Origin: Motiliproteus coralliicola
GTDB lineage: Bacteria > Pseudomonadota > Gammaproteobacteria > Pseudomonadales > Balneatricaceae
Length of the DNA stretch: 64,000 nucleotides
Direction: 5' to 3'
NCBI RefSeq assembly: GCF_003345655.1
Contig: NZ_QQOH01000002.1
Span: 248,001 to 312,000, forward strand
Below are positions 18,395 through 27,827 of the stretch, in pieces (the first letter of the stretch is position 1; each line of letters opens with the position of its first letter). The notes beneath the pieces are model-generated. The model saw nothing but the letters and a program-made list of their open reading frames with translations, had not been told where the DNA came from and did not search any database. The translations under genes and the position numbers were made by a program.

Positions 18395-19033
18395 TCAGCT
18401 GAGTAGTTTGCTGAGGGCGTCGATACGGTGGGCCTGGTTGACCAGGTCGGCCAGGCTCTCGGCCTCCATCTTGGACATCACCCGGGCGCGGTGAACCTCG
18501 ACGGTCTTGGGGCTGATTTTCAGGCTCTCGGCGATCACCTTGTTGGCGCTGCCGGAGACGACCAGCTCCATCACCTGTTTTTCCCGCTTGCTGAGCGTAT
18601 CCCAGCGCTGCAGTAGCTGCTGACGCTGCTGCTGTTCCTGGTGCCACTGATCGGCCAGGGACAGGGCTTTGTCGACATGATCGAGTAGCACCTGATCGTC
18701 AAACGGCTTCTCAACAAAATCCAACGCGCCGTTCTTGATCGCGGTAACAGCCATCGGGATATCGCCGTGGCCGGTCAGAATCAGGGTCGGCAGGCGCACG
18801 CCACGGGTGTTGAGCTCCTGTTGCAGAGCCAGACCGTTCAGTCCCGGCATCCGGATATCGAGCAGCAGACAGCCGGGAGTCCCTTTGTAGTCGGCCAGGA
18901 AGCGCTCGCCGGACTCGAACGTTTGGATCGGCCGGTTGGTGGATTCGAGCAGCCAACAGAGTGAATCACGGAAAGCGTCATCGTCGTCGACGACGAAGAT
19001 GGTTAATTCACCGTTCGGGGCGGGCTTACTCAT
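18395..19033 (-). CDS. FixJ-family response regulator
   Basis: A 212-residue two-domain regulator: receiver domain (acidic pocket VVDDDDA, phospho-acceptor D59 in LLLDIRMPG, Lys in EKPFDD) and a C-terminal LuxR-type helix-turn-helix (LSKREKQVMELVVSGSANKV to KTVEVHRARVMSKM). The start codon overlaps the stop of the kinase gene upstream (ATGA), so the pair is translationally coupled. It probably activates transcription when phosphorylated by that kinase; the targets are not evident, though NhaA and EtfBA lie nearby. Confidence 0.9.
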   Translation of the reverse strand: MSKPAPNGELTIFVVDDDDAFRDSLCWLLESTNRPIQTFESGERFLADYKGTPGCLLLDIRMPGLNGLALQQELNTRGVRLPTLILTGHGDIPMAVTAIKNGALDFVEKPFDDQVLLDHVDKALSLADQWHQEQQQRQQLLQRWDTLSKREKQVMELVVSGSANKVIAESLKISPKTVEVHRARVMSKMEAESLADLVNQAHRIDALSKLLS

Positions 19034-20526
19034 GGGTGCTGGGTTTCCTTCGGTAGACTGATCTTAAAGGTAGAGCCATTGCGGCCGTCGGATTCTGCCC
19101 ACAACTTACCGCGATGGGCTTCAATGATGGTGCGGGAGATCGACAGCCCCATCCCGAGCCCGGCACTCTTGGAAGTAAAGTAGGGCTCGAACAGGTTGGC
19201 CATCTGGTCGGCGGTAATACCGCTTGCGTTGTCTTCGACCTCGACCAGCAACTGCTCCGCGTCCATCCGGGTGGTTATTGTAATGGTTTTTTCGCCGTTG
19301 TCCCGACTGCCGTCGAAGGCCTCGATCGCGTTGCGCAGCAGGTTCAAAATAACCTGCTCGATCTGGACCTTGTCGGCGTAGATGATCGGTTGGGTCGGAT
19401 CGAGCTGAAATTCGAAGCGGATGCCCTCGTTGCGGGCTTCCTGGCCCATAAACTGGGCGATCTCCTGACAGGTCTCGTTGATCGAGAAGTCCATCCGTTG
19501 GTATTCGGTTTTCTTCACGAAGCCGCGCAGCCGCTTGATGATGTCGGCGGCGCGGATTGCCTGGCGTGAGATCAGCTGCAGCGATTCGCAGACCTTGTCG
19601 AAATCCTTGATCGTACCTTCCTGAATACGGCGCAGGGTACCGCGGCTGTAATTGAGGATGGCGCCCAGCGGCTGGTTGATCTCGTGGGCCAGCCCGGATG
19701 CCATCTCGCCGAGCGACATCAAGCGCGAGATATGGGCCATGTTGAGCTGGTATTGGAGCGCTTCCGCCTCGGCCCGACGCTGCTCGGTGATATCGCGGCC
19801 GATAATGGAGAAGTAGCGCAGCTCCTGCTCCTCGTTGCGGTGGGCGATGATCTGGTGCACCGAGGCGATCCGGTCTTCGATCGAGCCGGGCTCCAGCGGC
19901 AGTTCGCCGCGCCACTCACCGGTTTCCAGGGCCTGGGGGAAGATCTCCTGCAGCAGGCGACTGTTGTTGTCACGCGAGAACAGCTCGTCCAGGTGCAGGG
20001 TCGGGAAGCGTCCCTTGTCGATATTGAGGGTCCGGATAGCGGCTTCGTTCAGATACTCGACCTGGTAGTTGGCGTTGCAGAACAGCACCAGATCCGAGGT
20101 CGCCTCGACCACCTGGGCCAATCGTGCCAGGGTCCGGTCCGCCTGAATCCGTTCGCTGACATCGCGCGAAACACAGATGATCTCTTCGAGTTCCCCGGTT
20201 AGCGGATCGCGGATCGTACGGCTGGTGGTTTCGAGCCAGATGTAGTCGCCGTTTTTGTGTCGCAGCCGGTAGGTACTGGTATAGACCCCCTCGCTGTAGG
20301 TGACGTTGCTGGTGCCGTTTTTCCAGGAACCGACGTCCTTGGGGTGGAATAGCTCGTTGGCGGAGCGGCCGATGATCTCATCGCTGCGGTAGCCGAGAAT
20401 CTTCTCGACCGCCGGGTTGACGTCGATAAATACCAAGTCCCCTGGGGTATGGCGGGAGATAAAGTCGGGGGATTTCTCCGCTAGTTGACGATAGCGGTCC
20501 AGCGGCTGGTAGTCGTTGGTTTGCAT
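19030..20526 (-). CDS. PAS-domain sensor histidine kinase (FixL/TodS-like)
   Basis: A 498-residue kinase without clear membrane segments. Two PAS domains are seen (about residues 10-125 with a PAC motif, and about 135-250), followed by an intact H-box with phospho-acceptor H281 (GLAHEINQPLGAILNY) and an HATPase domain (ILNLLRNAIEAF, DNASGI, GLGMGLSISR). It likely senses a cytosolic redox, gas or ligand signal and phosphorylates the FixJ-type regulator it overlaps. No heme or flavin residue set is obvious, so the signal is unknown. Confidence 0.9.
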   Translation of the reverse strand: MQTNDYQPLDRYRQLAEKSPDFISRHTPGDLVFIDVNPAVEKILGYRSDEIIGRSANELFHPKDVGSWKNGTSNVTYSEGVYTSTYRLRHKNGDYIWLETTSRTIRDPLTGELEEIICVSRDVSERIQADRTLARLAQVVEATSDLVLFCNANYQVEYLNEAAIRTLNIDKGRFPTLHLDELFSRDNNSRLLQEIFPQALETGEWRGELPLEPGSIEDRIASVHQIIAHRNEEQELRYFSIIGRDITEQRRAEAEALQYQLNMAHISRLMSLGEMASGLAHEINQPLGAILNYSRGTLRRIQEGTIKDFDKVCESLQLISRQAIRAADIIKRLRGFVKKTEYQRMDFSINETCQEIAQFMGQEARNEGIRFEFQLDPTQPIIYADKVQIEQVILNLLRNAIEAFDGSRDNGEKTITITTRMDAEQLLVEVEDNASGITADQMANLFEPYFTSKSAGLGMGLSISRTIIEAHRGKLWAESDGRNGSTFKISLPKETQHP

Positions 20527-20640
20527 AGAGAGTCGGTTGTCCCGCCTGTGGGTCTGGGAAGGTTACCCCGATAGTAGCGGTAAGGGGGGCCGGGTCGTCA
20601 AGCCGGTCAGCGTCGAGAGCACCTGCCTCATGCTGAGTAA

Positions 20641-21837
20641 TCACTTCGGTGGTTGCTGTTGCTGCTCGGGATCCTTCAGGGTGATACGTAGCATCACGAA
20701 GCCGCAGATGCCGCATACCAGTGATCCGAACATAACGCCTAGGCGTTCGTCGAACAGGCCTCGGGCGGCGTCTTCAAACGCCAGCGAACCGATAAACAGA
20801 CTCATGGTGAAACCGACCCCGCAGAGTAACGCCGCTCCGTATAGGCTGCTCCAACGGATCCCATCGGGTAACTTGGCCAGCCCCAGTTTGATGCCGATCC
20901 AGCAGAACAGGAAGACACCGATCTGTTTACCCAGAAATAGTCCCAGGGCGATACCCAGGGTGACCGGGTGGAGGATGAAGTCAGCACTGATCCCGGCCAG
21001 CGGTACCCCTGAGTTGGCGAACGCGAAGATCGGCAGGATACCGAAAGCAACGGTGCCATGAAGGTCGTGCTCGAGACTCTTGAGGGGCGAGTAGCCGGGT
21101 TTGGTGCGGCTCTTGAGCGGAATAAACAACGCCAGAATAACGCCGGCCAACGTGGCGTGGATGCCCGATTTCAGGATTGCGATCCACATCAGCACCCCGA
21201 TCAGAATGTAAGGGGTGTAATCCATCACCCGGCGCCGGTTAAGCACCAGTAGGACCAGCATGCAAGCGCCGGCCAGCCCTATTGCCGATTCGGAGATCGA
21301 CTCGGTGTAGAACAACGCGATAATCGCGATGGCGCCGATATCGTCGAAGATCGCCAGCGATACCAGAAAGATCTTCAGGGTGATGGGTACCCGGTTACCC
21401 AACAGTGCCAGGATACCCAGCACGAAGGCGATATCGGTGGCGGTGGGGATTGCCCAGCCCCGCAGGGCCAGCGGATCGCCCTGATTAACCAGCACATAGA
21501 TGATGCCGGGTACCGCCATACCGCCGATCGCTCCCAACGCCGGTAGCGTGACCTTGCGGATATCGGAGAGCTCGCCCTCGATCGCTTCGCGCTTGAGCTC
21601 GAGTCCGATCAAGAAGAAAAAAATCACCATCAAGCCGTCATTGATCCACAACAACAGCGGCTTATCGATATCGAGTTTGCCGATCCGGACCTGGACCGGG
21701 ATATCCAGCAACAGATCGTAGTAGGGGGACAGGGGGCTGTTGGCCATGATCAAAGCCGCAGCGGCAGCAAGCACCAGCACGATTCCACTGGCAGATTCGA
21801 GTCGTAGAAACGAACGAATGGTCGCGATCATCGACAA
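20641..21837 (-). CDS. nhaA: Na+/H+ antiporter NhaA
   Basis: A 398-residue inner-membrane antiporter exchanging Na+ for protons, with about 12 membrane segments. Functional residues are recognisable: TATDIAFVLGILALLG (Asp equivalent to E. coli D133) and LAIFDDIGAIAIIALFYT (the D163/D164 pair). The N-terminal SASGIVLVLAAAAALIMANSPL is typical. It supports sodium and pH homeostasis and fits a marine or saline habitat. It is divergent from the tolC-like gene. Confidence 0.95.
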   Translation of the reverse strand: MSMIATIRSFLRLESASGIVLVLAAAAALIMANSPLSPYYDLLLDIPVQVRIGKLDIDKPLLLWINDGLMVIFFFLIGLELKREAIEGELSDIRKVTLPALGAIGGMAVPGIIYVLVNQGDPLALRGWAIPTATDIAFVLGILALLGNRVPITLKIFLVSLAIFDDIGAIAIIALFYTESISESAIGLAGACMLVLLVLNRRRVMDYTPYILIGVLMWIAILKSGIHATLAGVILALFIPLKSRTKPGYSPLKSLEHDLHGTVAFGILPIFAFANSGVPLAGISADFILHPVTLGIALGLFLGKQIGVFLFCWIGIKLGLAKLPDGIRWSSLYGAALLCGVGFTMSLFIGSLAFEDAARGLFDERLGVMFGSLVCGICGFVMLRITLKDPEQQQQPPK

Positions 21838-22237
21838 CGGCTTCCCCTTTCGATTGTCGGCAACGACTGCCTGTTGCTGCTGCCGATGCCGTCCGTTGGA
21901 AAACAGGATCGGACCGGTCGGTAGCAGCCGGTTACCATTGATAATAGACGAACCCTATTCTCGAGATTGATAGATGCAGGGTTCTGTCCTGTCGATACTA
22001 TGCTGTGTTGCTTTATCAGTTCAAGGCCCGATATGCCCGGTTTGCGTGGGCTCCAGAGCAGCTGGCTTCGAGGGTTTCAGCCGGATTGGCGGCTTGAAGG
22101 GCGGCAGTATTGCTGAGCCGCGGTCTGACTACCGTCGAATCACGATTGAGGATACCATTTGGCCGTCTCAACAAGGACCGCGTTGGGGCCGACGTTGGCC
22201 GTGCGCAGGGTCCAATCGACAACAGAAGGAGTGTCGT
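21838..22237. other. Divergent intergenic region nhaA / tolC-like
   Basis: About 400 bases with no convincing gene. An open plus-strand frame running into the tolC-like gene lacks coding character before the TTG at 22238. AT-rich blocks around 21935-21975 are the best place for divergent promoters, but I cannot assign hexamers with confidence. Confidence 0.5.
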
Positions 22238-23593
22238 TTGAAAACCCCGATTCGTTTTGGAATAGCCGCTTTCACCCTGGCTCTGAGTCAGCCCCTATGG
22301 GCCGGTTCGCTGCAGCAGATATACCAACAGGCACTGGACAGCGATCCGCAACTCAAGGCGGCCCGTGCCGTGTTCAACGCAGAGCGCGAGGCGGAGGTGC
22401 AGAGTCGCTCGTCGCTTCTGCCCAGCCTCTCCCTGAGTGCCGATGTCACCTATACCGACGTCAGCCCCAGCAACATCGATCAGGGAAACAATCATGGCTA
22501 TGACCTGAATTTAAGCCAGCCGCTGTTTCGCGCTGAAGAGTGGTTTAACTTCCAGGCCGGTAAGGTCTTGACCGAGAAAGCCGGGGTGACCTTCAGTCAA
22601 TCGCAGCAGGCTTTGATCCGGCGTACCGTGGAGGCCTATCTGGATGTGTTGGCGGCGCAAACCGATCAGGCCACGGCGTTGGCGGTCGAAGCGGCGGTCA
22701 AGCGGCGCCTGGATCAGGTGCAGGCACAGTTCGATGTCGGTCTGATCGCGATTACCGATGTGGAAGAGGCGCGGGCCAGTTATGACAGTGCCCGGGTCTC
22801 GCGGATTCTGGCGGATGGTCAGCTGGATAAGAGTTTCGAAGCGATCGATCGGTTAACCGGGCAGAACTGGCGCCAAGTCGATGAGCTGAGCAACAACTAT
22901 CCGGTCCAGAGCATGACCCCGGTCGCCTTCCAGCCATGGGTCGATAAGGCGCTGAGCGGTAACCTGGCGCTGCAGTCCGCCAAGCTGGATGTGCAATCAG
23001 CCGAGCAGAGCCGCCGCTCGACCCGCTCGCGTCATCTGCCGACGGTCGATTTGGTTGCCGGTTACGGCACGGACCGCGGTGCTCGTTCGCTGCACCCGAC
23101 CAATGGCACCCAGGAGAGCGCTTCGATCGGGATCCAGTTCAATCTGCCGCTTTACCTGGGCGGTCGAACCTCGTCCCAGGTGCGCGAAGCCAGCGCGCGC
23201 TGGGATGCTGCGATCCAGACTCGCGAAGATACCCAGCGTTCGGTGGTGCAGAATACCCGCTCGCTGTTGCGAGATCTGTTGACCGACGTGGAGTCGGTGG
23301 CGGCCCGCAAGCAGAGTATCGTTTCATCCGAAACCGCGCTGGAAGCAACGTCGGCCGGATACAGCGTCGGTACTCGAAACATCGTCGATGTATTGCAGGC
23401 TGAACGTACCCTCTATACCGCAATTCGGGACTATCAGGGTGCGCGTTACAACTATGTTCGTAATCTGTTGAGATTCAAGGAGTCGCTCGGCACCCTGAGC
23501 CCAGAAGATCTGGCGGAGTTGGATCGCTGGATGGTGACGCCGGGCAGTGAGGTGCCGTTGTACCAGAAAAAAGCGGATCCCGATCAAGGCTGA
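22238..23593 (+). CDS. tolC: TolC-family outer membrane efflux protein
   Basis: About 451 residues with a signal peptide (IRFGIAAFTLALSQPLWA, cleavage before GSLQQ) and the two OEP repeats of TolC. Motifs typical of type I secretion TolC are present: YQQALDSDPQLKAARAV, LNLSQPLFRAEEWF in the first half and FNLPLYLGGRTSSQVREA plus VGTRNIVDVLQAERTLY in the second. A TTG at 22238 is chosen since AAGGAG lies six bases before it and it directly precedes the signal peptide. It forms the outer-membrane duct for efflux or protein secretion. Confidence 0.88.
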   Translation: MKTPIRFGIAAFTLALSQPLWAGSLQQIYQQALDSDPQLKAARAVFNAEREAEVQSRSSLLPSLSLSADVTYTDVSPSNIDQGNNHGYDLNLSQPLFRAEEWFNFQAGKVLTEKAGVTFSQSQQALIRRTVEAYLDVLAAQTDQATALAVEAAVKRRLDQVQAQFDVGLIAITDVEEARASYDSARVSRILADGQLDKSFEAIDRLTGQNWRQVDELSNNYPVQSMTPVAFQPWVDKALSGNLALQSAKLDVQSAEQSRRSTRSRHLPTVDLVAGYGTDRGARSLHPTNGTQESASIGIQFNLPLYLGGRTSSQVREASARWDAAIQTREDTQRSVVQNTRSLLRDLLTDVESVAARKQSIVSSETALEATSAGYSVGTRNIVDVLQAERTLYTAIRDYQGARYNYVRNLLRFKESLGTLSPEDLAELDRWMVTPGSEVPLYQKKADPDQG

Positions 23594-23617
23594 TAATTCA
23601 GCCTCTCGGTGAAGGGT

Positions 23618-23655
23618 GTTCTCGTTGAAAGGCGTTCTTGTTGAAAGGGTTCTTG
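23618..23655 (+). repeat. Imperfect 16-bp tandem repeat
   Basis: GTTCTCGTTGAAAGGC is followed by GTTCTTGTTGAAAGGG and then a partial third copy, between the tolC-like stop and the ndpA promoter. It probably arose by slippage. Confidence 0.75.
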
Positions 23656-23693
23656 GGTCGCCGGCACTGGTCGCCCCTTGCACGGCGCTTCTC

Positions 23694-23702
23694 TGGCATA
23701 AT
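23694..23702 (+). promoter_or_regulatory. Extended -10 promoter of ndpA
   Basis: TGGCATAAT at 23694-23702 is a TGn-extended -10 followed by GGCGCCC, about 54 bases before the ndpA ATG. Confidence 0.6.
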
Positions 23703-23755
23703 GGCGCCCATTCCATTACCTATTCCCATTGACAGTCAGCAGCGAGCAGAAACAG

Positions 23756-24754
23756 ATGGCGGTTTCCGAAGCAATTGTTCATCAGATCCATAAACCCGAA
23801 GGCGCCCCGGCTCAGTTATCACCGCGGCAGACATTATTGACCGTCAGCGACTCGGTGGAGACGCTGATCAGTAAGCTCAGTGCCGGGTTTAACAATCGCT
23901 CGGGCAAACTGTACGGGGGCTTTGAGTCCGATCCACAGGAGTATCCGTTCAGCCGCTGGCTGGCGGGCTATCACCAGGGTGAGATCGATTTTGTTCAGCT
24001 GACCCGACAAAGTGCCGAACGTTTCCGAACGTCTCTGGATACGATCGAGGAGGCGGTCAGCGGCTACCTGCTGTTTGCGCGTATGGAAGTCTTGGGTGCG
24101 GACCAACTGCTGGTACTGCTGCTCAGCAGCAGTCCGGCGCTGGTGATCGACGAGCAGTTGGAGTTGAGCGATTCGCAACATCTGGATGTCGGCAAGGTGC
24201 AGCTGGGGTGTCGGATCGATCTGCAGCAGTGGCAGAGCGCTGACGCCAATCAATACCTGGCGTTGGTTCGTTCGCGCACCGGCAAGGGGGTGAACGAAGC
24301 GTTTCGGCAGGCCCTGGGCGCCACCGAGGAGGTGGATGCCAAGCAGCAGACTCAGACGCTGCTGAAGGTGTTCAATGACTACTGCGATCAGGAGCAGTTG
24401 CCGCCCAAGCAGGCCTCGGAAGTGAAGCAGAAAGCGTACGAGTACTGCCAGGAACGGGTCGATTCCGGCGAGCGGGTGCAGATGCGCGAGCTGTCCTGTG
24501 TCATCGATACCACCGACCCGGACAAGTTCTATAACTACGTCGGCGAGCAGGAGGAGGATCTCAATGCCGAGATCCCCGCCGACAAACGCGGACTGCAGCG
24601 CTTTGTTCGTTACAGCGGTTCGATGAAGGGGCTGAGCTTGAGTTTCTCCGAGTCACTGCTGGGAGACCAGCTGCTCTACGATGCCGATACCGATACCCTG
24701 ACCATCCGGGGGTTGCCACCCACGTTGCGCAAACAGCTGGCACGAAACGGCTGA
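23756..24754 (+). CDS. ndpA: Nucleoid-associated protein NdpA (YejK)
   Basis: A 332-residue protein of the YejK/NdpA family, abundant DNA-binding proteins of the gammaproteobacterial nucleoid that associate with topoisomerases. The N-terminus (MAVSEAIVHQIHK) aligns with family starts, so the ATG at 23756 is preferred to an upstream TTG at 23729. The C-terminal region has the typical FVRYSGSMKGLSLSFSESLLGD. It is probably monocistronic. Confidence 0.87.
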   Translation: MAVSEAIVHQIHKPEGAPAQLSPRQTLLTVSDSVETLISKLSAGFNNRSGKLYGGFESDPQEYPFSRWLAGYHQGEIDFVQLTRQSAERFRTSLDTIEEAVSGYLLFARMEVLGADQLLVLLLSSSPALVIDEQLELSDSQHLDVGKVQLGCRIDLQQWQSADANQYLALVRSRTGKGVNEAFRQALGATEEVDAKQQTQTLLKVFNDYCDQEQLPPKQASEVKQKAYEYCQERVDSGERVQMRELSCVIDTTDPDKFYNYVGEQEEDLNAEIPADKRGLQRFVRYSGSMKGLSLSFSESLLGDQLLYDADTDTLTIRGLPPTLRKQLARNG

Positions 24755-24889
24755 CCGAAATCCGTGACAGCTCCGTCGGCGCTGATGACGGCAGGGCTTC
24801 GTGCTTTAGTCGTGAAGCCCTGTTCAAAAAGCAGTCTTTGTAGGACTATGGCGCTCCAACATCTTTTCCGGGGTTGAAGGAACCGACTC

Positions 24890-25297
24890 ATGACCTATCT
24901 GGTGTTTGACGACTCTCTGAAACTGGGCATCACTGAAATAGACCAGCAACATAGCCGCTTTGTCGGCTATATCAATGACACCTGGGATGCGCTGGAGCGG
25001 GGCGACAGCAGAGAAGAGTTTCTGCATATCCTCAATAATCTGCTTGATTATGCGATGGAGCATTTCTCGCTGGAAGAAGCCCTGATGCGGGAGTTCAACT
25101 ATCCCGATTATGAGTCCCACAAAGGCACTCACACTGTTACCTCGGCTGACCTTTTCGAGTTCGACCTGCGTCTGTTGGCCGGCGATGAAGCCGAAGCGCG
25201 GGCGTTTCTGGAATTTCTGACCGACTGGCTGAAGAACCATATTCTCGGCACCGATGCCAAACTGGCGGCCTATCTGAAACAGCAAGGGGTCTGCTAG
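24890..25297 (+). CDS. Bacteriohemerythrin
   Basis: A single-domain hemerythrin of 135 residues that binds O2 reversibly at a di-iron site. All expected ligands are present: H21 (DQQH), H58 and E62 (EHFSLEE), H77 and H81 (HKGTH), H117 and D122 (HILGTD). It may buffer or deliver oxygen, or sense it, in the cytoplasm. The first residues (YLVFDDSLKLGITEID) are standard. No partner gene is adjacent. Confidence 0.93.
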   Translation: MTYLVFDDSLKLGITEIDQQHSRFVGYINDTWDALERGDSREEFLHILNNLLDYAMEHFSLEEALMREFNYPDYESHKGTHTVTSADLFEFDLRLLAGDEAEARAFLEFLTDWLKNHILGTDAKLAAYLKQQGVC

Positions 25298-25458
25298 CCG
25301 CGCTGTGCGAGCAACCGCTTTGCGTCCTGGGTTTGAATAAATCGACTTAAAATGCGCCTGAACAGCCTGTAAACTGTGGAGTGCCTGCTCTACAGGTTTA
25401 TCTGTTGCCGATTACGCCTTAACACGAACCTGGTAAGACCCTTGTCATTGGAGCCTGG

Positions 25459-26211
25459 ATGCGAGCTAGTCCGTTTGTATTGACCCTGCTGATAAGTCTG
25501 TCGCTGCTATCATCGCCGCTGCAGGCTGAAACCTTGGTACGGTTTGTCACCCAGCATTTTCCTCCGTTCAGCTATATCGAGCAGGGCCAGGTAGCCGGCC
25601 CTGCCCGTGCCTTAATAGACCGTGCCTGTGAGGCGACCCAGGTCACCTGTGTGCATCAACTACTACCCTGGCAACGCGCCCAGAAGATGGTTCAGCTCGG
25701 TCGGCAGGATGCCATGTATGTTATTGGTGCCAATCCTGAGCGGGATCGCTGGGTGCTCTACAGCCGCGCGTTATTGAGCACTGAGTACGGCTTTTTTGTC
25801 CGAGGAGACGACCCGCTGCATAGCGTCACGGCCGAGTCGCTCGAAGGCTATTACGTCGCCGCGCTGGCGGCCTCCAATACTCTCAAAAGTCTGCAGCGGC
25901 TGCGCGATCAGGGGATGAAATTCGAGATCATCGAGGTCAACGATAGCCAGACCGGTTTCCGGTTATTGAGCGTGGGTCGGGTGAACGCAGTCTATTCCAA
26001 TCGAGATGTTGGCCACTCGCTGATCCGTGCCGCTGGCTACGATCAGATGCACTATGCAGTTGCCGATCGTCGTCTGGATTATTTTATCGGTTTTAATCCG
26101 GAGCTGGTTGAGGCCGACTGGTTGGCCAAGTTTAACCAGCAGCTCAAACTGATGGCGGAATCCGGTGAAACTGAACGTACTCTTAAACGTTACGGCTTGA
26201 AGTCGCCGTAA
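25459..26211 (+). CDS. Solo periplasmic solute-binding protein (SBP_bac_3)
   Basis: A 250-residue exported protein: signal peptide (residues 1-23, ending LQA) and a family 3 extracellular binding domain. The motif LLPWQRAQKMVQLGRQDAMY is the common marker of stand-alone members from marine gammaproteobacteria. No ABC permease or ATPase is nearby, so transport is doubtful; a sensory or scavenging role is possible. It resembles the proteins at 31108-31878 and the middle part of 27828-30095. Confidence 0.82.
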   Translation: MRASPFVLTLLISLSLLSSPLQAETLVRFVTQHFPPFSYIEQGQVAGPARALIDRACEATQVTCVHQLLPWQRAQKMVQLGRQDAMYVIGANPERDRWVLYSRALLSTEYGFFVRGDDPLHSVTAESLEGYYVAALAASNTLKSLQRLRDQGMKFEIIEVNDSQTGFRLLSVGRVNAVYSNRDVGHSLIRAAGYDQMHYAVADRRLDYFIGFNPELVEADWLAKFNQQLKLMAESGETERTLKRYGLKSP

Positions 26212-26273
26212 TCCACCGTTACCCCTCGGCGATCGAATCGCTGATGCCAACTTTGTAAGCCATGGAGTTTCCG

Positions 26274-27026
26274 ATGCAATCCCGGTCTGCCCCTCAACGA
26301 GACGAGTTGCGTATTCTGCTGGTGCAGATCCGCGAAGAAGCAGCGACCCGGCAGGAAGAGCTGGATAGTTTTGCCCGTTTCAGTGGGTTGCAGCCTTCGC
26401 AATTCAGCATTCTGAACCTGTTCGATACCCCGAGCTTTTCACCTCAACTGGTGAACGATTTCGATGCGGTCTATGTTGGCGGCTCGAGCGAAGCCAGCGT
26501 GATGGAGCCGCAGCGTTATCCCTTTATCGACGCGGCTCAAGCCCTGCTGCGTTACTGCATAGAGATCAAGAAGCCGGTGTTTGCCTCCTGCTTCGGGCAC
26601 CAGTTGGCGGCTCAGGCGCTGGGGGTTGAGATCGTGCGCGACGAGCAGGATTTTGAGATGGGCACGTTGCCGATCCTGCTCCATCCTGCGGCCGCTGATG
26701 ATCCGCTCTATCGGGATACCAGTGATGGCTTTATGGCCGTGGCGGTTCACCGGGAGCGGGCCCTAGGCGTTCCTGCAGGCTGTACCGCGTTGGCCTATAC
26801 CGACAGCTGCAACCACGCTTTCAAAGTCGACGGTGCGCCCTTCTGGACCACTCAGTTCCACCCGGAGGTTGATCGTCAGGTCCTGGTCGATCGGCTGACC
26901 CTGTTCCGCAGCAAGTACACCGATGGCGATGGCCACCTCCAGCAGGTGCTGGATAGCGCAGTGGAAACCCCGGAATCGAATGACCTGTTACGCAAATTTG
27001 TCGACCGAGTACTGTTAGTCGACTAG
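26274..27026 (+). CDS. Class I glutamine amidotransferase-like protein
   Basis: About 250 residues with a GATase1 fold: nucleophile Cys in FASCFGHQLAAQALG and the His/Glu pair in FHPEVDRQ. Such stand-alone proteins resemble GMP synthase glutaminase domains or gamma-glutamyl hydrolases such as PuuD, but a specific substrate cannot be named. GGAG at 26265-26268 is well spaced for ATG 26274; an earlier in-frame ATG at 26262 is less likely. Confidence 0.8.
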   Translation: MQSRSAPQRDELRILLVQIREEAATRQEELDSFARFSGLQPSQFSILNLFDTPSFSPQLVNDFDAVYVGGSSEASVMEPQRYPFIDAAQALLRYCIEIKKPVFASCFGHQLAAQALGVEIVRDEQDFEMGTLPILLHPAAADDPLYRDTSDGFMAVAVHRERALGVPAGCTALAYTDSCNHAFKVDGAPFWTTQFHPEVDRQVLVDRLTLFRSKYTDGDGHLQQVLDSAVETPESNDLLRKFVDRVLLVD

Positions 27027-27073
27027 GGTTATCTGTAACCCGAATTCCGGTTCTCCCCTTCTATGGAGCTGTT

Positions 27074-27631
27074 ATGAAATCTCTTCCTATCGGCGCTGCA
27101 GCGGCGTTCGTTTTATCACTGCTGTTTAGTGCGCCTTCTTATGCCCAGCAGCAATCGCCATCGGAGATGGCCGCAGCGATTGAGCGGATGGGCGGCTTTT
27201 CAAAGGCGGAACGAGAAAGTATCCGTGATTACTATCGTTCGACGCAGCGCTCGTCAGAAGCCGTTTCGGAAGACAAGGGGCGCGGGAACAAGTCAAAGCA
27301 GCAGAAGGGTAACGGCAAAGACAGAGGCAAAGGTAAGCAGGGCAAGAATCAAGATAAGTCGCTACCCAAAGGACTGCAGAAAAAGCTGGCACGGGGTGGG
27401 GAGCTACCTCCCGGGTGGCAGCGAAAGCTACAGCCCGGCGACAATCTGACTGCTGAGATGTTGGATCAGGCTGAACCCCTTCCCAGGGAACTGGATCGCG
27501 TGTTGGAGCATTCCGAGACGGTGCGAACGGATGTCATCAAATTGAAGGATAAGGTGGTCCGAGTTGCGCGGGGTGAGGGCACGGTTCTGGATGTGATCGA
27601 TCTGATCGATATCCTGGAGCCCGAGCAATAA
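27074..27631 (+). CDS. Exported Lys/Gly-rich hypothetical protein
   Basis: A 185-residue protein with a clear signal peptide (residues 1-24, cleavage after SYA) and a low-complexity middle (about residues 68-95) rich in Lys, Gly and Gln. The C-terminal part contains LPPGWQRKLQPGD and ends with a short region around VVRVARGEGTVLDVIDLIDIL. The Pro-Gly-Trp motif occurs in small periplasmic proteins annotated as RcnB-like, but I cannot assign a function. Confidence 0.7.
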   Translation: MKSLPIGAAAAFVLSLLFSAPSYAQQQSPSEMAAAIERMGGFSKAERESIRDYYRSTQRSSEAVSEDKGRGNKSKQQKGNGKDRGKGKQGKNQDKSLPKGLQKKLARGGELPPGWQRKLQPGDNLTAEMLDQAEPLPRELDRVLEHSETVRTDVIKLKDKVVRVARGEGTVLDVIDLIDILEPEQ

Positions 27632-27827
27632 CCAGATCTTGGTTAGGCCAAAGCGGATGTTCCCGAGGCTGTAACCAGTGCTGCTCTTTGGGTTCGTGCT
27701 GTTGTGGTCTCATACCCAGGCTTTTTCGTTTGCACGGTATTTTGTGGTATTCGATCGCGATAGGTTCGCCGCCGGCCGATATTGATCCTATCTTTACCTG
27801 AGCGTCTCTCCATAAGCTGAGCTTTCT

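Noticed and set aside
21974-22237. Long N-terminal extension of the TolC-like protein
   Set aside because: The signal peptide begins at TTG 22238 directly after AAGGAG; the extension has no coding character.
25364-25400. CCTGTA / TACAGG inverted repeat ahead of the solo binding protein
   Set aside because: The spacing (about 20 bases) and short arms make it likely to occur by chance.
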